A stretch of 64,000 nt of DNA from NCBI RefSeq assembly GCF_010726765.1, contig NZ_AP022601.1:434001-498000 (forward strand), given 5' to 3'. Source of the stretch: Mycobacterium gallinarum. GTDB taxonomy: Bacteria > Actinomycetota > Actinomycetes > Mycobacteriales > Mycobacteriaceae. Both the position numbers and the translations under genes were made by a program. Below are positions 16,733 to 25,645 of this stretch, piece by piece. The notes below the pieces were generated by a model. That model did no database searches and was not told where the DNA came from. It worked only from the letters and a program-made list of their open reading frames with translations. The first letter of the stretch is position 1, and every line of letters begins with the position of its first letter.

Positions 16733-17770
16733 ATGGACCGTTACGAACTGCGAAGGCTGGACTACAGCCTGTCGGACGACCACGAGGCGATACAGTCCGC
16801 GTATCGGGAATTCTTCAAGACTCACTGCCCGATCGAAACCGTCCGCGCCGCCGAGGAATCCGGCTTCGACAAGAGTCTGTGGGAACGCCTGTGCGCCATG
16901 GGGGCAACCAGCATGGCGCTGGCCGAATCCAGCGGAGGAGACGGCGCCACACTCGTCGACCTGACCCTGGTGGCCGAGGAACTCGGCCGGGCGCTGGCTC
17001 CGGTTCCGTGGATCGATCACATCTGTGCAGCGCGCCTGCAAGCACGGCTCGGCACGGTAGAACCCGACGTGGTCAACGGTAAGCAGCTCGTTGCGCTCGA
17101 TCCTCGACACGACAACGTGTCGGGTGTCCGGCTGATCCCGACCGGCTCGATCGCGGATCGCATCATCGTCCGCGACGGGGACGACGTGGTGTGCCTGACG
17201 TTCGGAACCCGACCGGCGAAGGTCGACAACATCGGCAAGATGCCAATGGCATGGGTCGATCCCAACGCGGCCGATGACCGTACCGTCCTGGGCAGTGGTC
17301 CGGAGGCGTTGACCGAATATCAACGTGCACTCGACGAATGGCGGGTGCTCACCGCTGCAGCGCTTGTCGGACTCGTCGAGGAGACGATGACCATCGCCGC
17401 CGAGTTCGCCAAGTCCCGCTACACACTCGGCGTCCCGATCTCGACGCTGCAGGGCATCTCGCATCCGCTCGCCAACATCGCCATCACGGTGCAGGGCGGA
17501 CGCAACCTGGCGCGGCGGGCCGCGTGGTTCCTCGACAACGAGCCCGACGAACGTCCGGAATTGGCACCGTCGGCGTTCGTGTTCATGGCCGAAGAAGCCT
17601 CGAAGGCGGCGACGATGGCGGTTCACGTTCAAGGCGGTCTTGGTGTTTCGGCCGAAGCCGCCGCCACCGCCTATCTGGTGCGGGCCCGTGGATGGTCACT
17701 GGCCGGCGGCGATCCGGGCGTCACCGCCAAGTACGTCGCCGAAATCGTCGTGGCCCGGGAAAGCAGATAG
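16733..17770 (+). CDS. acyl-CoA dehydrogenase, small subunit type
   Basis: A 345-residue acyl-CoA dehydrogenase-fold protein. The start at 16733 (MDRYELRRLDYS) follows GAGGAGCAG. It has the N-terminal helical domain and the C-terminal bundle with SRYTLGVPISTLQGISHPLA and VQGGLGVSAEAAATAYLVR, but lacks a clear FAD motif such as YTEPxGGSD. It lies directly before a 397-residue dehydrogenase. The size pair resembles the steroid-degrading alpha2beta2 dehydrogenases of mycobacteria (FadE28/FadE29 type), in which two different subunits share active sites. A heterotetramer is therefore the best guess. Confidence 0.87.
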   Translation: MDRYELRRLDYSLSDDHEAIQSAYREFFKTHCPIETVRAAEESGFDKSLWERLCAMGATSMALAESSGGDGATLVDLTLVAEELGRALAPVPWIDHICAARLQARLGTVEPDVVNGKQLVALDPRHDNVSGVRLIPTGSIADRIIVRDGDDVVCLTFGTRPAKVDNIGKMPMAWVDPNAADDRTVLGSGPEALTEYQRALDEWRVLTAAALVGLVEETMTIAAEFAKSRYTLGVPISTLQGISHPLANIAITVQGGRNLARRAAWFLDNEPDERPELAPSAFVFMAEEASKAATMAVHVQGGLGVSAEAAATAYLVRARGWSLAGGDPGVTAKYVAEIVVARESR

Positions 17771-17778
17771 GTACCGCC

Positions 17779-18972
17779 ATGGATTTTTCACGGGTCGAAC
17801 TCTCCGACGACGATCAGGCCTTCCTCGACGAGGTGCGTGGCTTCCTGCGCACCCACGTCACCGATGAGGTGATCCGCCGCGATCGCGAGACCGGCGACAA
17901 CTTCGACGAGGGTGTGCACCTCGCCCTGGGCAAAGCGGGCTACCTCGAGAAGGAATGGAAGCCGGAATCGGAGGGCGGTTTCGATCGCCTCCGGGCCCGA
18001 ATCTGGGCTCTGGAGAAGCGCCGCGCCCACGTGCCGTGGGTCACCTCGGGCACCACCGCCATGATCGCGCGCTCGGTCGAGAAGTTCGGTTCCCCCGAGC
18101 TCAAAGCCGAAGTGATGCCGCAGGTTTACAGCGGCCACGCCCGACTCTGTCTTGGATACACCGAACCCGAGGGCGGGTCCGACGTCGCGACGTGCAAGAC
18201 CCGTGCGGTGCGTGACGGCAACGGGTGGGTGATCAACGGATCGAAGATGTTCACTACCGGCGCACACAACTGCCAGTACGTCTTCCTCATCACCAACACC
18301 GATCCGACGGCGCCGAAGCACAAGAGCCTGACCATGTTTCTCGTCCCGCTCGATTCGCCCGGCATCGAGATCCAGGGCGTACGTACCGTCGACGGTGACC
18401 GCACGAACATCGTCTACTACAGCGATGTGCGCGTCGACGACAAGTACCGGCTGGGAGAGGTCAACGGCGGCTGGACGGTGGTGCGTGAACCGCTCAACGT
18501 CGAACACGGTGCGGTGGAAGCCGCGAAGGACGGTCTGCAGGATGTGTCGATCATGATGCACCAGGCCGGGTTCATGGCTGCCGCAGTCGACAAGGCGGCC
18601 GCCAAGGTCGACGAGACAGGCCCCGACGGCCGCCGCCTGATCGACGACGGTTCGGTCGCATACCGACTGGGGCGAAGCGTCGCTCGAATGGAGGCGGCCC
18701 TGAGCGCGCCGAGCATCTTCGGACGCGTCGCGCTCGCCCAGACGATGCGCGACATCTCACCGGATCTGATGGACATCCTTGGCACGGCAGCGTCACTGCC
18801 GATCGGCGCCGACGGGGCGGCCGACGACGGGGCCGCCGAGTATGTCTTCCGGTTCGCCCCGCTGGTCGGCATCTACGGTGGCACTCTCGAGGTGTTCCGA
18901 AACATGATCGCGCAGTATGTGCTTGGCCTCGGTAAACCGGCATACGCACCGGTCACCAAGAAGGCGTCGTAG
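17779..18972 (+). CDS. acyl-CoA dehydrogenase, FAD-binding subunit type
   Basis: A 397-residue acyl-CoA dehydrogenase that would introduce an alpha,beta double bond into an acyl-CoA and pass electrons to ETF. CLGYTEPEGGSD (near residue 126-137) contacts FAD, INGSKMFTTGA follows, and YGGTLEVFRNMIAQ lies near residue 372. The base position YEGT of ordinary enzymes is YGGT here, so the catalytic glutamate must come from elsewhere, as in heteromeric steroid dehydrogenases. Starts at ATG 17779, 8 bases after the partner subunit, and is followed after 1 base by an SDR. Confidence 0.9.
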   Translation: MDFSRVELSDDDQAFLDEVRGFLRTHVTDEVIRRDRETGDNFDEGVHLALGKAGYLEKEWKPESEGGFDRLRARIWALEKRRAHVPWVTSGTTAMIARSVEKFGSPELKAEVMPQVYSGHARLCLGYTEPEGGSDVATCKTRAVRDGNGWVINGSKMFTTGAHNCQYVFLITNTDPTAPKHKSLTMFLVPLDSPGIEIQGVRTVDGDRTNIVYYSDVRVDDKYRLGEVNGGWTVVREPLNVEHGAVEAAKDGLQDVSIMMHQAGFMAAAVDKAAAKVDETGPDGRRLIDDGSVAYRLGRSVARMEAALSAPSIFGRVALAQTMRDISPDLMDILGTAASLPIGADGAADDGAAEYVFRFAPLVGIYGGTLEVFRNMIAQYVLGLGKPAYAPVTKKAS

Positions 18973-18973
18973 T

Positions 18974-19984
18974 ATGCCGACGCCGCGTCGGGCTCTCGTC
19001 ATGGGGGCGAGCGGGTTCGTCGGCTCCCATGTCACTCGCAAGCTCGTCGAGCGCGGCGACGACGTGCGGGTGTACCTCCGCAAGTCCAGCAAGACGCTGG
19101 GGATCGACGACCTCGACGTCGCACGGTGCTACGGCGACCTGTACGACGAAGCGGCCTTGCGGGCTGCGATGGCCGACCGCGACGTCGTCTACTACTGCGT
19201 GGTCGACACGCGATTCCACCTGCGCGACCCAGCACCGCTTTTCGAAACGAACGTCAACTGCCTGCAACGGGTGCTCGATATCGCCACCGAGGCCGATCTG
19301 TATCGGTTCGTGTTCTGTAGCACCATCGGCACGATCGCCCTCGGCGAAGGCCGCCCGGCGACCGAAGACGATGCGTTCAATTGGCCAGGGGTGGGCGGAC
19401 CCTATATCGAGTCGCGCCGTAAGGCGGAAGATATGGTGCTGCGCTATGCCCGCGAACGGGGATTGCCTGCAATCGCGTTGAATGTGTCCAACCCGTATGG
19501 GCCGCTGGACTGGCAGCCGAATCAAGGATTGATGGTGAAACTGGCTGCCCAAGGCAAGCTTCCGGTTTTCGTCAAAGGCGTGTCCACCGAGGTCGTCGGG
19601 ATCGAAGATGTCGCCGACGCGTTCCTGCTCGCCGCCGACCACGGAAGGGTGGGAGAGCGCTACATCGTCTCCGAAACATACATGCCGATGCGGGAACTGC
19701 TGACGACCGCTGCGGACGAGGTCGGTGCGCGACCGCCGCGCTTCGGCATCCCGCTCGCGGTGATGTACGCCGCGGGCTTCCTCAACGGCGCGGTGTCCCG
19801 ACTGCTGCGACGTGATCCCGTCATCGATGTGACGGGCGTGCGTCTGCTACACACCACATCGCCTGCGGACCACGGCAAGGCGACGCGCGAACTCGGCTGG
19901 AAGCCGCGCCCTGCCGCGGAATCGATTCGCAAGGCGGCAAGGTTCCACATCGACCATGCCAAGGATGTAGCCCGCCGCGGCTGA
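18974..19984 (+). CDS. extended SDR, NAD(P)-dependent epimerase/dehydratase family
   Basis: A 336-residue extended SDR resembling 3-beta-hydroxysteroid dehydrogenase or dihydroflavonol reductase-type proteins. The nucleotide motif GASGFVG is at residues 11-17, and STIGT near 116-120 gives the catalytic Ser/Thr region. The YxxxK motif is YIESR (144-148), so arginine takes the place of the catalytic lysine although the flanking pattern YxxSxxxAE is kept. It ends the plus-strand operon. Substrate may be a hydroxyl or keto group on a cyclic intermediate. Confidence 0.87.
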   Translation: MPTPRRALVMGASGFVGSHVTRKLVERGDDVRVYLRKSSKTLGIDDLDVARCYGDLYDEAALRAAMADRDVVYYCVVDTRFHLRDPAPLFETNVNCLQRVLDIATEADLYRFVFCSTIGTIALGEGRPATEDDAFNWPGVGGPYIESRRKAEDMVLRYARERGLPAIALNVSNPYGPLDWQPNQGLMVKLAAQGKLPVFVKGVSTEVVGIEDVADAFLLAADHGRVGERYIVSETYMPMRELLTTAADEVGARPPRFGIPLAVMYAAGFLNGAVSRLLRRDPVIDVTGVRLLHTTSPADHGKATRELGWKPRPAAESIRKAARFHIDHAKDVARRG

Positions 19985-20020
19985 GCCGGTCGGCATGCCG
20001 CGAACCGGCGAGATAGCCGG

Positions 20021-21250
20021 CTATGCGTTGGACAGCACGGGCGGCTCGAGCGCCGCTGGATCCGGGTTCGCGATCGGCAGTCCCATGAACCGCCGCGCGT
20101 TGTCGCCCATGAAGTCGTACGTACGCCGCTCGTCCATGCCCTCGGCGTACTTCCAGAACCCCTTCGGCTCCGCCAGTCCTTCGGGGTGCGGATAGTCGGA
20201 ACCGAACAGCACCTTGTCCCAGCCGACGGTTGTCACGACGTCCGACACACACCCCTCCCAGAACGGGCTCACCCAGATGTTGCGGCGGAACACGTCGTGT
20301 GGATGCTCGGGAAAGTTCTGCGGCATCTTCTTGTAGAGGTCCTCGAAGTCGTTGAACAACGGGAAGATCCACGAGCTGCCGTTCTCGACACTGGCGATGC
20401 GCAACTTCGGGAACCGGGTCAGCGTTCCGTGACAGATGAGGGCGGCGATCATGTCGGAGATCTCCCGGTGCCCCAGCACCATCCAGCGGAATGCGCTTTG
20501 CGCCATGAAGTTCTGCGTGTAGGGCGGCTCCCATTTGGCGACGTAGTCGTCGAGTGGGGGATAGCTGGCGTGCAGGACGACTGGCAGGCCAGCGGCCTCG
20601 ACATCGCGCCAGAACGGGTCGAACTCGGGTAGCGCCGGTGAACGCCAGCCGCGGATGCCGTTGACGGGGCCGGGTTTGATCAGCACGACCTTGACGTCGT
20701 TGGCGAGCAGGTACTCCAGCTCGCGCTGGGCGCCGTCGACCTCGGAGAGGTTGATGATGGGCGTCGAGAACACGCGGTTCTGGTAGTTGAACGTCCACTG
20801 CTCGAGCATCCACTGGTTGAGTGCGTGAATGACGGCCAGCGACAGCTCGGGGTCATCGGCGGTCGCGTGCTCGATGAGGCTGGCCAGCGTCGGGTAGTTC
20901 AACGCCTCGACGACACCCTGACGGTCCAGTTCGTCAACGCGGTCGACAGGGTTGCGGGTCGCGGCGGGCGCGTTGATCGCCGGCCCCTGCATTTCGCGCA
21001 GCGTGAGACCTTCGGTGTTCTCGCCCGCGAAGAACTTCTCGTGGGCACCCGGCGCAGCGACACGCTCGAACGTGGGGTTGGGGATGAAGTCGTTGACCCT
21101 GTTGTTGATCACGATCCGAGTGTGTCGACCGAACTGTGCGAATTGCACAGCGCGCGAGTACTTGTCGGGCAGGAACTTCGTCAGCGACTCAGGCGTCTCG
21201 TACATGTGCTGGTCCGCGTCGAAGATCGGCGCTCCGGTGAACTGGGTCAT
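20021..21250 (-). CDS. amidohydrolase-2 family metal-dependent hydrolase/decarboxylase
   Basis: A 409-residue member of the amidohydrolase-2 family and close in design to the 13067 protein (shared NDFIPNPTFE/NHFIPNPTFD and ASVENGS/ASIENGS signatures). The metal motif is FDADQHMYE (residues 9-17), VVLHASYPP is mid-barrel and LFGSDYPHPEG carries the catalytic Asp. Start taken at ATG 21250 (MTQFTGAP); the reading is open further but would overlap the SDR. Last gene of an operon with the SDR and the thiolase-like protein. The family suggests hydrolysis or decarboxylation. Confidence 0.87.
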   Translation of the reverse strand: MTQFTGAPIFDADQHMYETPESLTKFLPDKYSRAVQFAQFGRHTRIVINNRVNDFIPNPTFERVAAPGAHEKFFAGENTEGLTLREMQGPAINAPAATRNPVDRVDELDRQGVVEALNYPTLASLIEHATADDPELSLAVIHALNQWMLEQWTFNYQNRVFSTPIINLSEVDGAQRELEYLLANDVKVVLIKPGPVNGIRGWRSPALPEFDPFWRDVEAAGLPVVLHASYPPLDDYVAKWEPPYTQNFMAQSAFRWMVLGHREISDMIAALICHGTLTRFPKLRIASVENGSSWIFPLFNDFEDLYKKMPQNFPEHPHDVFRRNIWVSPFWEGCVSDVVTTVGWDKVLFGSDYPHPEGLAEPKGFWKYAEGMDERRTYDFMGDNARRFMGLPIANPDPAALEPPVLSNA

Positions 21251-21258
21251 GGTCACTT

Positions 21259-22038
21259 TCACTTGGGCAGGGTCGTGGTGCCGGTTGGCGCGCCCCGCGC
21301 GATCACCATCGGCATCGACGTTGACGAATCGGTGCTCAGGATCGTGTGCACCACGTCGACGAGGTCCTCGACGGGCATCAACTTGCCGGGCATGCAGCCA
21401 CGCGACACCCACAGCGGAAACGCCATTGTCGCGAGTTCCTTGTCCCAGCCGTCGGTCATGCCCGTCTGGCCGTCACCTTCGCCGCCGGAGCACTCGCCGA
21501 CGACGAGACAGGTGAACCCGATGTTCGGATGCTCGGCCCGCCACGATTCGGCGAGTCGCTCGAGCGCCGACTTGCTCACGCCGTAGGCGCCGAGGCCCGG
21601 CCACGGCGGCCCGTACGTGCCCGCGTCTGAGGATAGATAGACCACCTTGCCCTTGGACTCCGCGAGGTGTGGCACCGCAGCGGCGGTGGCCAGCGCCGCA
21701 CCGATCACGTTGGTGTCAAAGATGCGTCGCCACGTCTCGGCGTCGGTGTCAACGAGGCGCACCAGAGGCCCGACGGCGGGGGTGTATACGAGGTTGTCGA
21801 TCCCGCCGAGTGCTTCCGCGGCGGCATCGATGGCACCCCGGACCGACGATTCGTCGGTGATGTCGCACTCTAGGGCGACGGCGTCGGACCCGGATTCCTC
21901 GGCCGCGGCTTCGAGACGCTTGACGCGCCTCGCGAGCAGCGCTACCCGCCCACCCTTCTGGGCCAGGCCCACCCCGATGCAACGACCGAGGCCGCTCGAC
22001 GCCCCTATTACGACGGTTTTGGACATCTCTTGCGTCAC
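21259..22038 (-). CDS. short-chain dehydrogenase/reductase
   Basis: A 259-residue classical SDR. GASSGLG at residues 12-18 binds NAD(P), LSSDAG near 145 gives the catalytic serine and YGVSK near 158-162 gives the Tyr and Lys. The usual NNAG is VYTPAVG here. The start overlaps the stop of the thiolase-like gene by four bases (22035-22038), indicating coupling; the stop is 8 bases before the amidohydrolase start. Likely a hydroxyacyl-CoA or alcohol dehydrogenase of the pathway. Confidence 0.9.
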   Translation of the reverse strand: MTQEMSKTVVIGASSGLGRCIGVGLAQKGGRVALLARRVKRLEAAAEESGSDAVALECDITDESSVRGAIDAAAEALGGIDNLVYTPAVGPLVRLVDTDAETWRRIFDTNVIGAALATAAAVPHLAESKGKVVYLSSDAGTYGPPWPGLGAYGVSKSALERLAESWRAEHPNIGFTCLVVGECSGGEGDGQTGMTDGWDKELATMAFPLWVSRGCMPGKLMPVEDLVDVVHTILSTDSSTSMPMVIARGAPTGTTTLPK

Positions 22039-23183
22039 CTCGTGAGGATTGTCGCCGCTGCGGTGCCGGGTGCCCCGTAGAGCTGGGCGAAGCCGACCTT
22101 GGGCTCGCCGGGTACCTGCCTGTCACCCGCCTCGCCACGCAGCTGTCGTACCAATTCGTGGATCTGGCGCAGGCCCGACGCGCCGATTGGTTCGCCGTTG
22201 GCGATCAGCCCGCCGTCGGTGTTGATGGGTAGCGCGCCGCCGATCTCGGTGGCGCCGTCGGCCAGCAGCTTCTCCTGATCGCCGTCGGCGCAGAATCCGC
22301 ACTCGGCCATATGGATGATCTCGGCTCCGGCATCGGTGTCCTGCAGCTGGATCACGTCGACGTCCTCCGGTGCCACACCGGCCTTTTCGAATGCGGATCT
22401 GGCGGCGTAGACGGTGGGTGATACGTCCTCGGCGACCGGAGCGAACGTCGTGTTGACCTCATAGGCGCCGTACCGGCGAGTCCGCACCTCGACCGCCTTC
22501 AGGTACACGGGTTTCTCGCTGTACTTGTGCGCGATGTCGGCGCGGCACATCACCACGGCCGCTGCTCCCTCGTCGGGTGCGCAGAACATGTACTGCGTGA
22601 GGGGATAGTTCAGCATCGTCGAGTTGAGGATGTCCTCCTCGGCGATGGGCTTGCGCCGGAACGCATTCGGGTTCAGCGCGCCGTTGCGGAAGTTCTTGGC
22701 GGCGACCTTGGCCAGCGTTTCGTGCGAGATGCCGTGGTCGTGCAGATACTTGTTGGCCTTCATCCCGAAGAACTGCGTGGTGAGGTACTGGCCGTTTTCG
22801 GCGTACCAGCTCGGCATCCCCACCAGTGTCGGATCTTCGGTGAATGCGCCCCTGGGATGTTTGTCCAGACCGATCGCGATGCCGATGTCGTAGTCGCCGA
22901 GCCGGATTCCGTCGGCACAGGCCTTCGCCGCGCTCGCGGCCGTGGCGCACGCATTGAACACGTTGGTGAACGGAATGCCGGACAGTCCGACCATGCCGAC
23001 GATGGCGTCGGGGTTGGCGACGGTCCAGCTGCCACCGGTGGCGGCCTGGATGTCTTTCCAGTCGACGCCGGCATCGGCGACGGCGGCGAAGATCGCGTCG
23101 ACGCCCATCTTGATGGCCGACTTGCCCTCGAAGCGGCCGAACGGGTGGATCCCGACACCGATGATGGCGACGCCGTTGGTCAT
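22035..23183 (-). CDS. thiolase-like protein (lipid-transfer/SCP-x thiolase type)
   Basis: A 382-residue thiolase-fold protein of the Ltp (SCP-x thiolase domain) type. The nucleophile is Cys79 in NVFNACATAAS. In place of the GHP histidine motif it has NGEPIGASG, with glutamate at the histidine position. Such changes are typical of Ltp proteins, some of which act as retro-aldolases with a DUF35 partner; no DUF35 partner is seen nearby. Start at ATG 23183 (MTNGVAIIG). First gene of a three-gene minus operon and divergent to the molybdoenzyme, with an operator between them. Confidence 0.87.
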   Translation of the reverse strand: MTNGVAIIGVGIHPFGRFEGKSAIKMGVDAIFAAVADAGVDWKDIQAATGGSWTVANPDAIVGMVGLSGIPFTNVFNACATAASAAKACADGIRLGDYDIGIAIGLDKHPRGAFTEDPTLVGMPSWYAENGQYLTTQFFGMKANKYLHDHGISHETLAKVAAKNFRNGALNPNAFRRKPIAEEDILNSTMLNYPLTQYMFCAPDEGAAAVVMCRADIAHKYSEKPVYLKAVEVRTRRYGAYEVNTTFAPVAEDVSPTVYAARSAFEKAGVAPEDVDVIQLQDTDAGAEIIHMAECGFCADGDQEKLLADGATEIGGALPINTDGGLIANGEPIGASGLRQIHELVRQLRGEAGDRQVPGEPKVGFAQLYGAPGTAAATILTR

Positions 23184-23225
23184 GTGCGAGACCTTTCCTC
23201 CCGAGTCGGGCCAATGGCCTATCCC

Positions 23226-23244
23226 AACTGTAACTCTTACAGTA
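23226..23244. promoter_or_regulatory. candidate operator, near-perfect island palindrome
   Basis: AACTGTAA-CTC-TTACAGTA differs from the consensus only at the first base. It is centred in the 72-base gap between the divergent starts at 23183 (thiolase-like) and 23256 (molybdoenzyme), a position from which it could repress both. Confidence 0.7.
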
Positions 23245-23255
23245 TCGTAGTCGGC

Positions 23256-25526
23256 GTGCCGCCGGTGATCGAACACAAGCCCACGTTCTGCCGGATATGC
23301 GAGCCGCTCTGCGGCATGGTCGCGACCGTTGAGGACGGCCGTCTCGTCGCGCTGCGGCCCGACAAGGAACATCCGCTGTCGGCGGGGTTCGCGTGCCAGA
23401 AGGGCATCGCCTTCACCGAGGTCCAGAACGACCCCGACCGTGTCACGACACCGCTGCGGCGCCGGCGGGCTGGAGCGGTGGGCCCCCCGCTTGCGTGGGG
23501 ACGACCCGGGGATGACGGAAGCCCGAACGGATTCGAACCGGTCTCTTGGGACGAGGCGATGTCCGATATCGCGGCGCGGTTGTCGGCGGTTCTGCGGCGG
23601 CACGGTTCCGGCGGCGTCGGTTGGTACATGGGCAATCCCGGCGCGTTCAGCTACGCGCATACCTTCGCGGCACTGTTGTTCATCAAGGGTCTCGGACGGC
23701 ACGGTCACTACTTCACCGCGTCGTCGCAGGACACCAACAGCAGATTGATCGCGAGCCAGTTGCTCTACGGCGTGCCGACGTCGGTCCCGATCCCCGATCT
23801 GACACGTACCGAACTCTTGGTGATGATGGGCGCCAATCCGGTTGTCTCCCACGGTAGTTTCCTGACCGCGCCCAGGATCAAAGACCGCATGCACGACATC
23901 GTCAAGCGCGGCGGCCGGGTCGTGGTCGTCGACCCGCGCCGTACCGAGACCGCCGTCGCCTTCGAATGGCTCGGCATCGTTCCCGACTCGGACTCCTTTC
24001 TGCTGCTGTCGTTGCTGCAGGTGATGTTCTCCGAGCACCTCGTCGACGTGGCCAGGGTGAGTCGGGACGCCGACGGCGTCGACTGGCTGCGATCGCTGAG
24101 CGCACCGTTCACGCCGGAGGCGACGGCCGCCCACACCGGTATCGATGCTGCGAGCGTCAAGGCGCTCGCCCGCGACCTCGTGCGGACGCCGCGCGCCGCG
24201 ATCTACGGAAGACTCGGTACCTGCGTGGGCCGTTACGGCACGCTCACCACCTACCTGATCGATGCGGTCAACCTGGTCGCGGGAAATCTCGACGCGCCGG
24301 GCGGGTCGGTGTTCAGCTCGATGCAGACGGTGGGCCAGAGGTGGCAGAACACGTTGATGGGCGCCGTGATGCGACGGTCCCGACGCCGGAAACGCTCGCC
24401 CGTCAGCGGGATTCGCAGTGCGATTGGTTCCGAGCCGGCCGCGCTGATGGCCAAGGAGATCATGACGCCGGGCGACCGCCAGATCAAGGCGATGTTCGTG
24501 TCGGCGGGCAACCCTGTGCTGTCGGTGCCGAACGGCGATGAACTCGAGGCCGCGTTCGAAACACTGGAACTGTCGGTGGCGCTGGATTTCTATATCACCG
24601 AGACCACTGCGCGATGCGACTACATCCTTCCCGTCACCACCATGTACGAGCGTGACGACTTCCCCTACACCTTCCAGGCCTTTCAGGCCACGCCGTTCCG
24701 CCAGGCCACCGAGGCCGTGGTCGCACCCGCGGGTGAGTCGCGCCCGGAATGGGACATCGTCGACGACCTCGCACGTCGACTGGGGAGACAGGTACCGGCA
24801 TTCGCGGCCTTCGGAGTTGCGCGGAAGGCGTTGAGTGCCTTAGGGACCGACCTCACGCCGCGACTCATGATGGATGCGCTTGTGCGAATGTCGGAGGGTG
24901 GTGACCGCTTCGGCCTGCGCCGTGGTGGGCTGACGTTGCGCAGGTTGACCGAACGGCACCCGCACGGCGTGGTGGTGGCCCCGCACATCCGCACCGGAGT
25001 GTTGCGCGACGCGGTCGGCTATCTGTCCAGACGCGTCCGGTTGGTCCATTCCGATATCGCCGACGAGGTCGCCAAGCTGACGCGCAGCGAGCATCCGCCG
25101 GGCTACCCGCTGCGAATGATCGGCATGCGAGAGCCACGCTCGGAGAACTCGTGGATGCACAACTCGCCGTTGTTGATGCGCGGCGAGCGTCGCCATCATG
25201 CGCTGATCCATGTCGACGACGCGGCGGAGCTGCAGATCGCGGACGGCGATGTCGTGCAGATCAGCTCGCCCTACGGCCAGATCACCGTGCCGGTCACCGC
25301 GACGAAGGACCTCATGGCCGGCGTCGTCGCCATTCCGCACGGCTGGGGTCACAAGGGCACCGGCGGCTGGCAGCTGGCCAACCGCGCCGGCGGGGCGAAC
25401 GTGAACCGGTTGACTTCGAGTGAGCCCGAAGACGTCGAGTCGATGTCCGGAATGGCCTGGCTGACAGGCATACCCGTGCGCATCGAGCGCATTGACGCTG
25501 CGTCCACGGCTAAGCAAAGCGAGTGA
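23256..25526 (+). CDS. molybdopterin (bis-MGD) oxidoreductase with one [4Fe-4S] cluster
   Basis: A 756-residue member of the DMSO reductase superfamily. The N-terminal cluster motif is Cys12-x2-Cys15-x3-Cys19-x27-Cys47, followed by Lys49. The middle has bis-MGD segments (MMGANPVVSHGS, VVVDPRRTETA, FVSAGNPVLSVPNG), and the last 120 residues form the molydopterin dinucleotide-binding domain. The segment where a Cys or SeCys ligand is expected reads TASSQDTNSR, so the metal ligand is probably not Cys/SeCys. The GTG at 23256 was chosen because upstream starts would include the operator. No Tat signal, so it is cytoplasmic. It may reduce, hydroxylate or dehydroxylate a pathway compound. Confidence 0.87.
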   Translation: MPPVIEHKPTFCRICEPLCGMVATVEDGRLVALRPDKEHPLSAGFACQKGIAFTEVQNDPDRVTTPLRRRRAGAVGPPLAWGRPGDDGSPNGFEPVSWDEAMSDIAARLSAVLRRHGSGGVGWYMGNPGAFSYAHTFAALLFIKGLGRHGHYFTASSQDTNSRLIASQLLYGVPTSVPIPDLTRTELLVMMGANPVVSHGSFLTAPRIKDRMHDIVKRGGRVVVVDPRRTETAVAFEWLGIVPDSDSFLLLSLLQVMFSEHLVDVARVSRDADGVDWLRSLSAPFTPEATAAHTGIDAASVKALARDLVRTPRAAIYGRLGTCVGRYGTLTTYLIDAVNLVAGNLDAPGGSVFSSMQTVGQRWQNTLMGAVMRRSRRRKRSPVSGIRSAIGSEPAALMAKEIMTPGDRQIKAMFVSAGNPVLSVPNGDELEAAFETLELSVALDFYITETTARCDYILPVTTMYERDDFPYTFQAFQATPFRQATEAVVAPAGESRPEWDIVDDLARRLGRQVPAFAAFGVARKALSALGTDLTPRLMMDALVRMSEGGDRFGLRRGGLTLRRLTERHPHGVVVAPHIRTGVLRDAVGYLSRRVRLVHSDIADEVAKLTRSEHPPGYPLRMIGMREPRSENSWMHNSPLLMRGERRHHALIHVDDAAELQIADGDVVQISSPYGQITVPVTATKDLMAGVVAIPHGWGHKGTGGWQLANRAGGANVNRLTSSEPEDVESMSGMAWLTGIPVRIERIDAASTAKQSE

Positions 25527-25645
25527 GGACGTGCTCGGCGGCGCTGACGCGGACTCAACGTTGTCGTGAAACCGGCATATCACGGTCGATGGCGTCGTAA
25601 CTTGAACCCCTGGGGGTTGAACAGCAGGGGCGAGGGGGCGTCGCT
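25527..25645. other. 119-base gap with a short hairpin
   Basis: Between the molybdoenzyme and the DUF2510 gene. The inverted repeat AACCCC-tg-GGGGTT at 25605-25618 is small and has no U-tract. A GAGGGGG ribosome site precedes the ATG at 25646. No copy of the island palindrome is seen, so the next gene is probably outside the regulon. Confidence 0.4.

Noticed and set aside
19985..20009. Possible terminator GCCGGT...ACCGGC between the SDR and the convergent amidohydrolase
   Set aside because: The arms are only six bases with an imperfect inner part and GC-rich DNA gives such pairs by chance; not listed as a feature.
22527..23255. Upstream extension of the molybdoenzyme frame opposite the thiolase-like gene
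   Set aside because: The extra 243 codons are antisense to the thiolase-like gene, have no domain signature and would place the operator inside the coding region.
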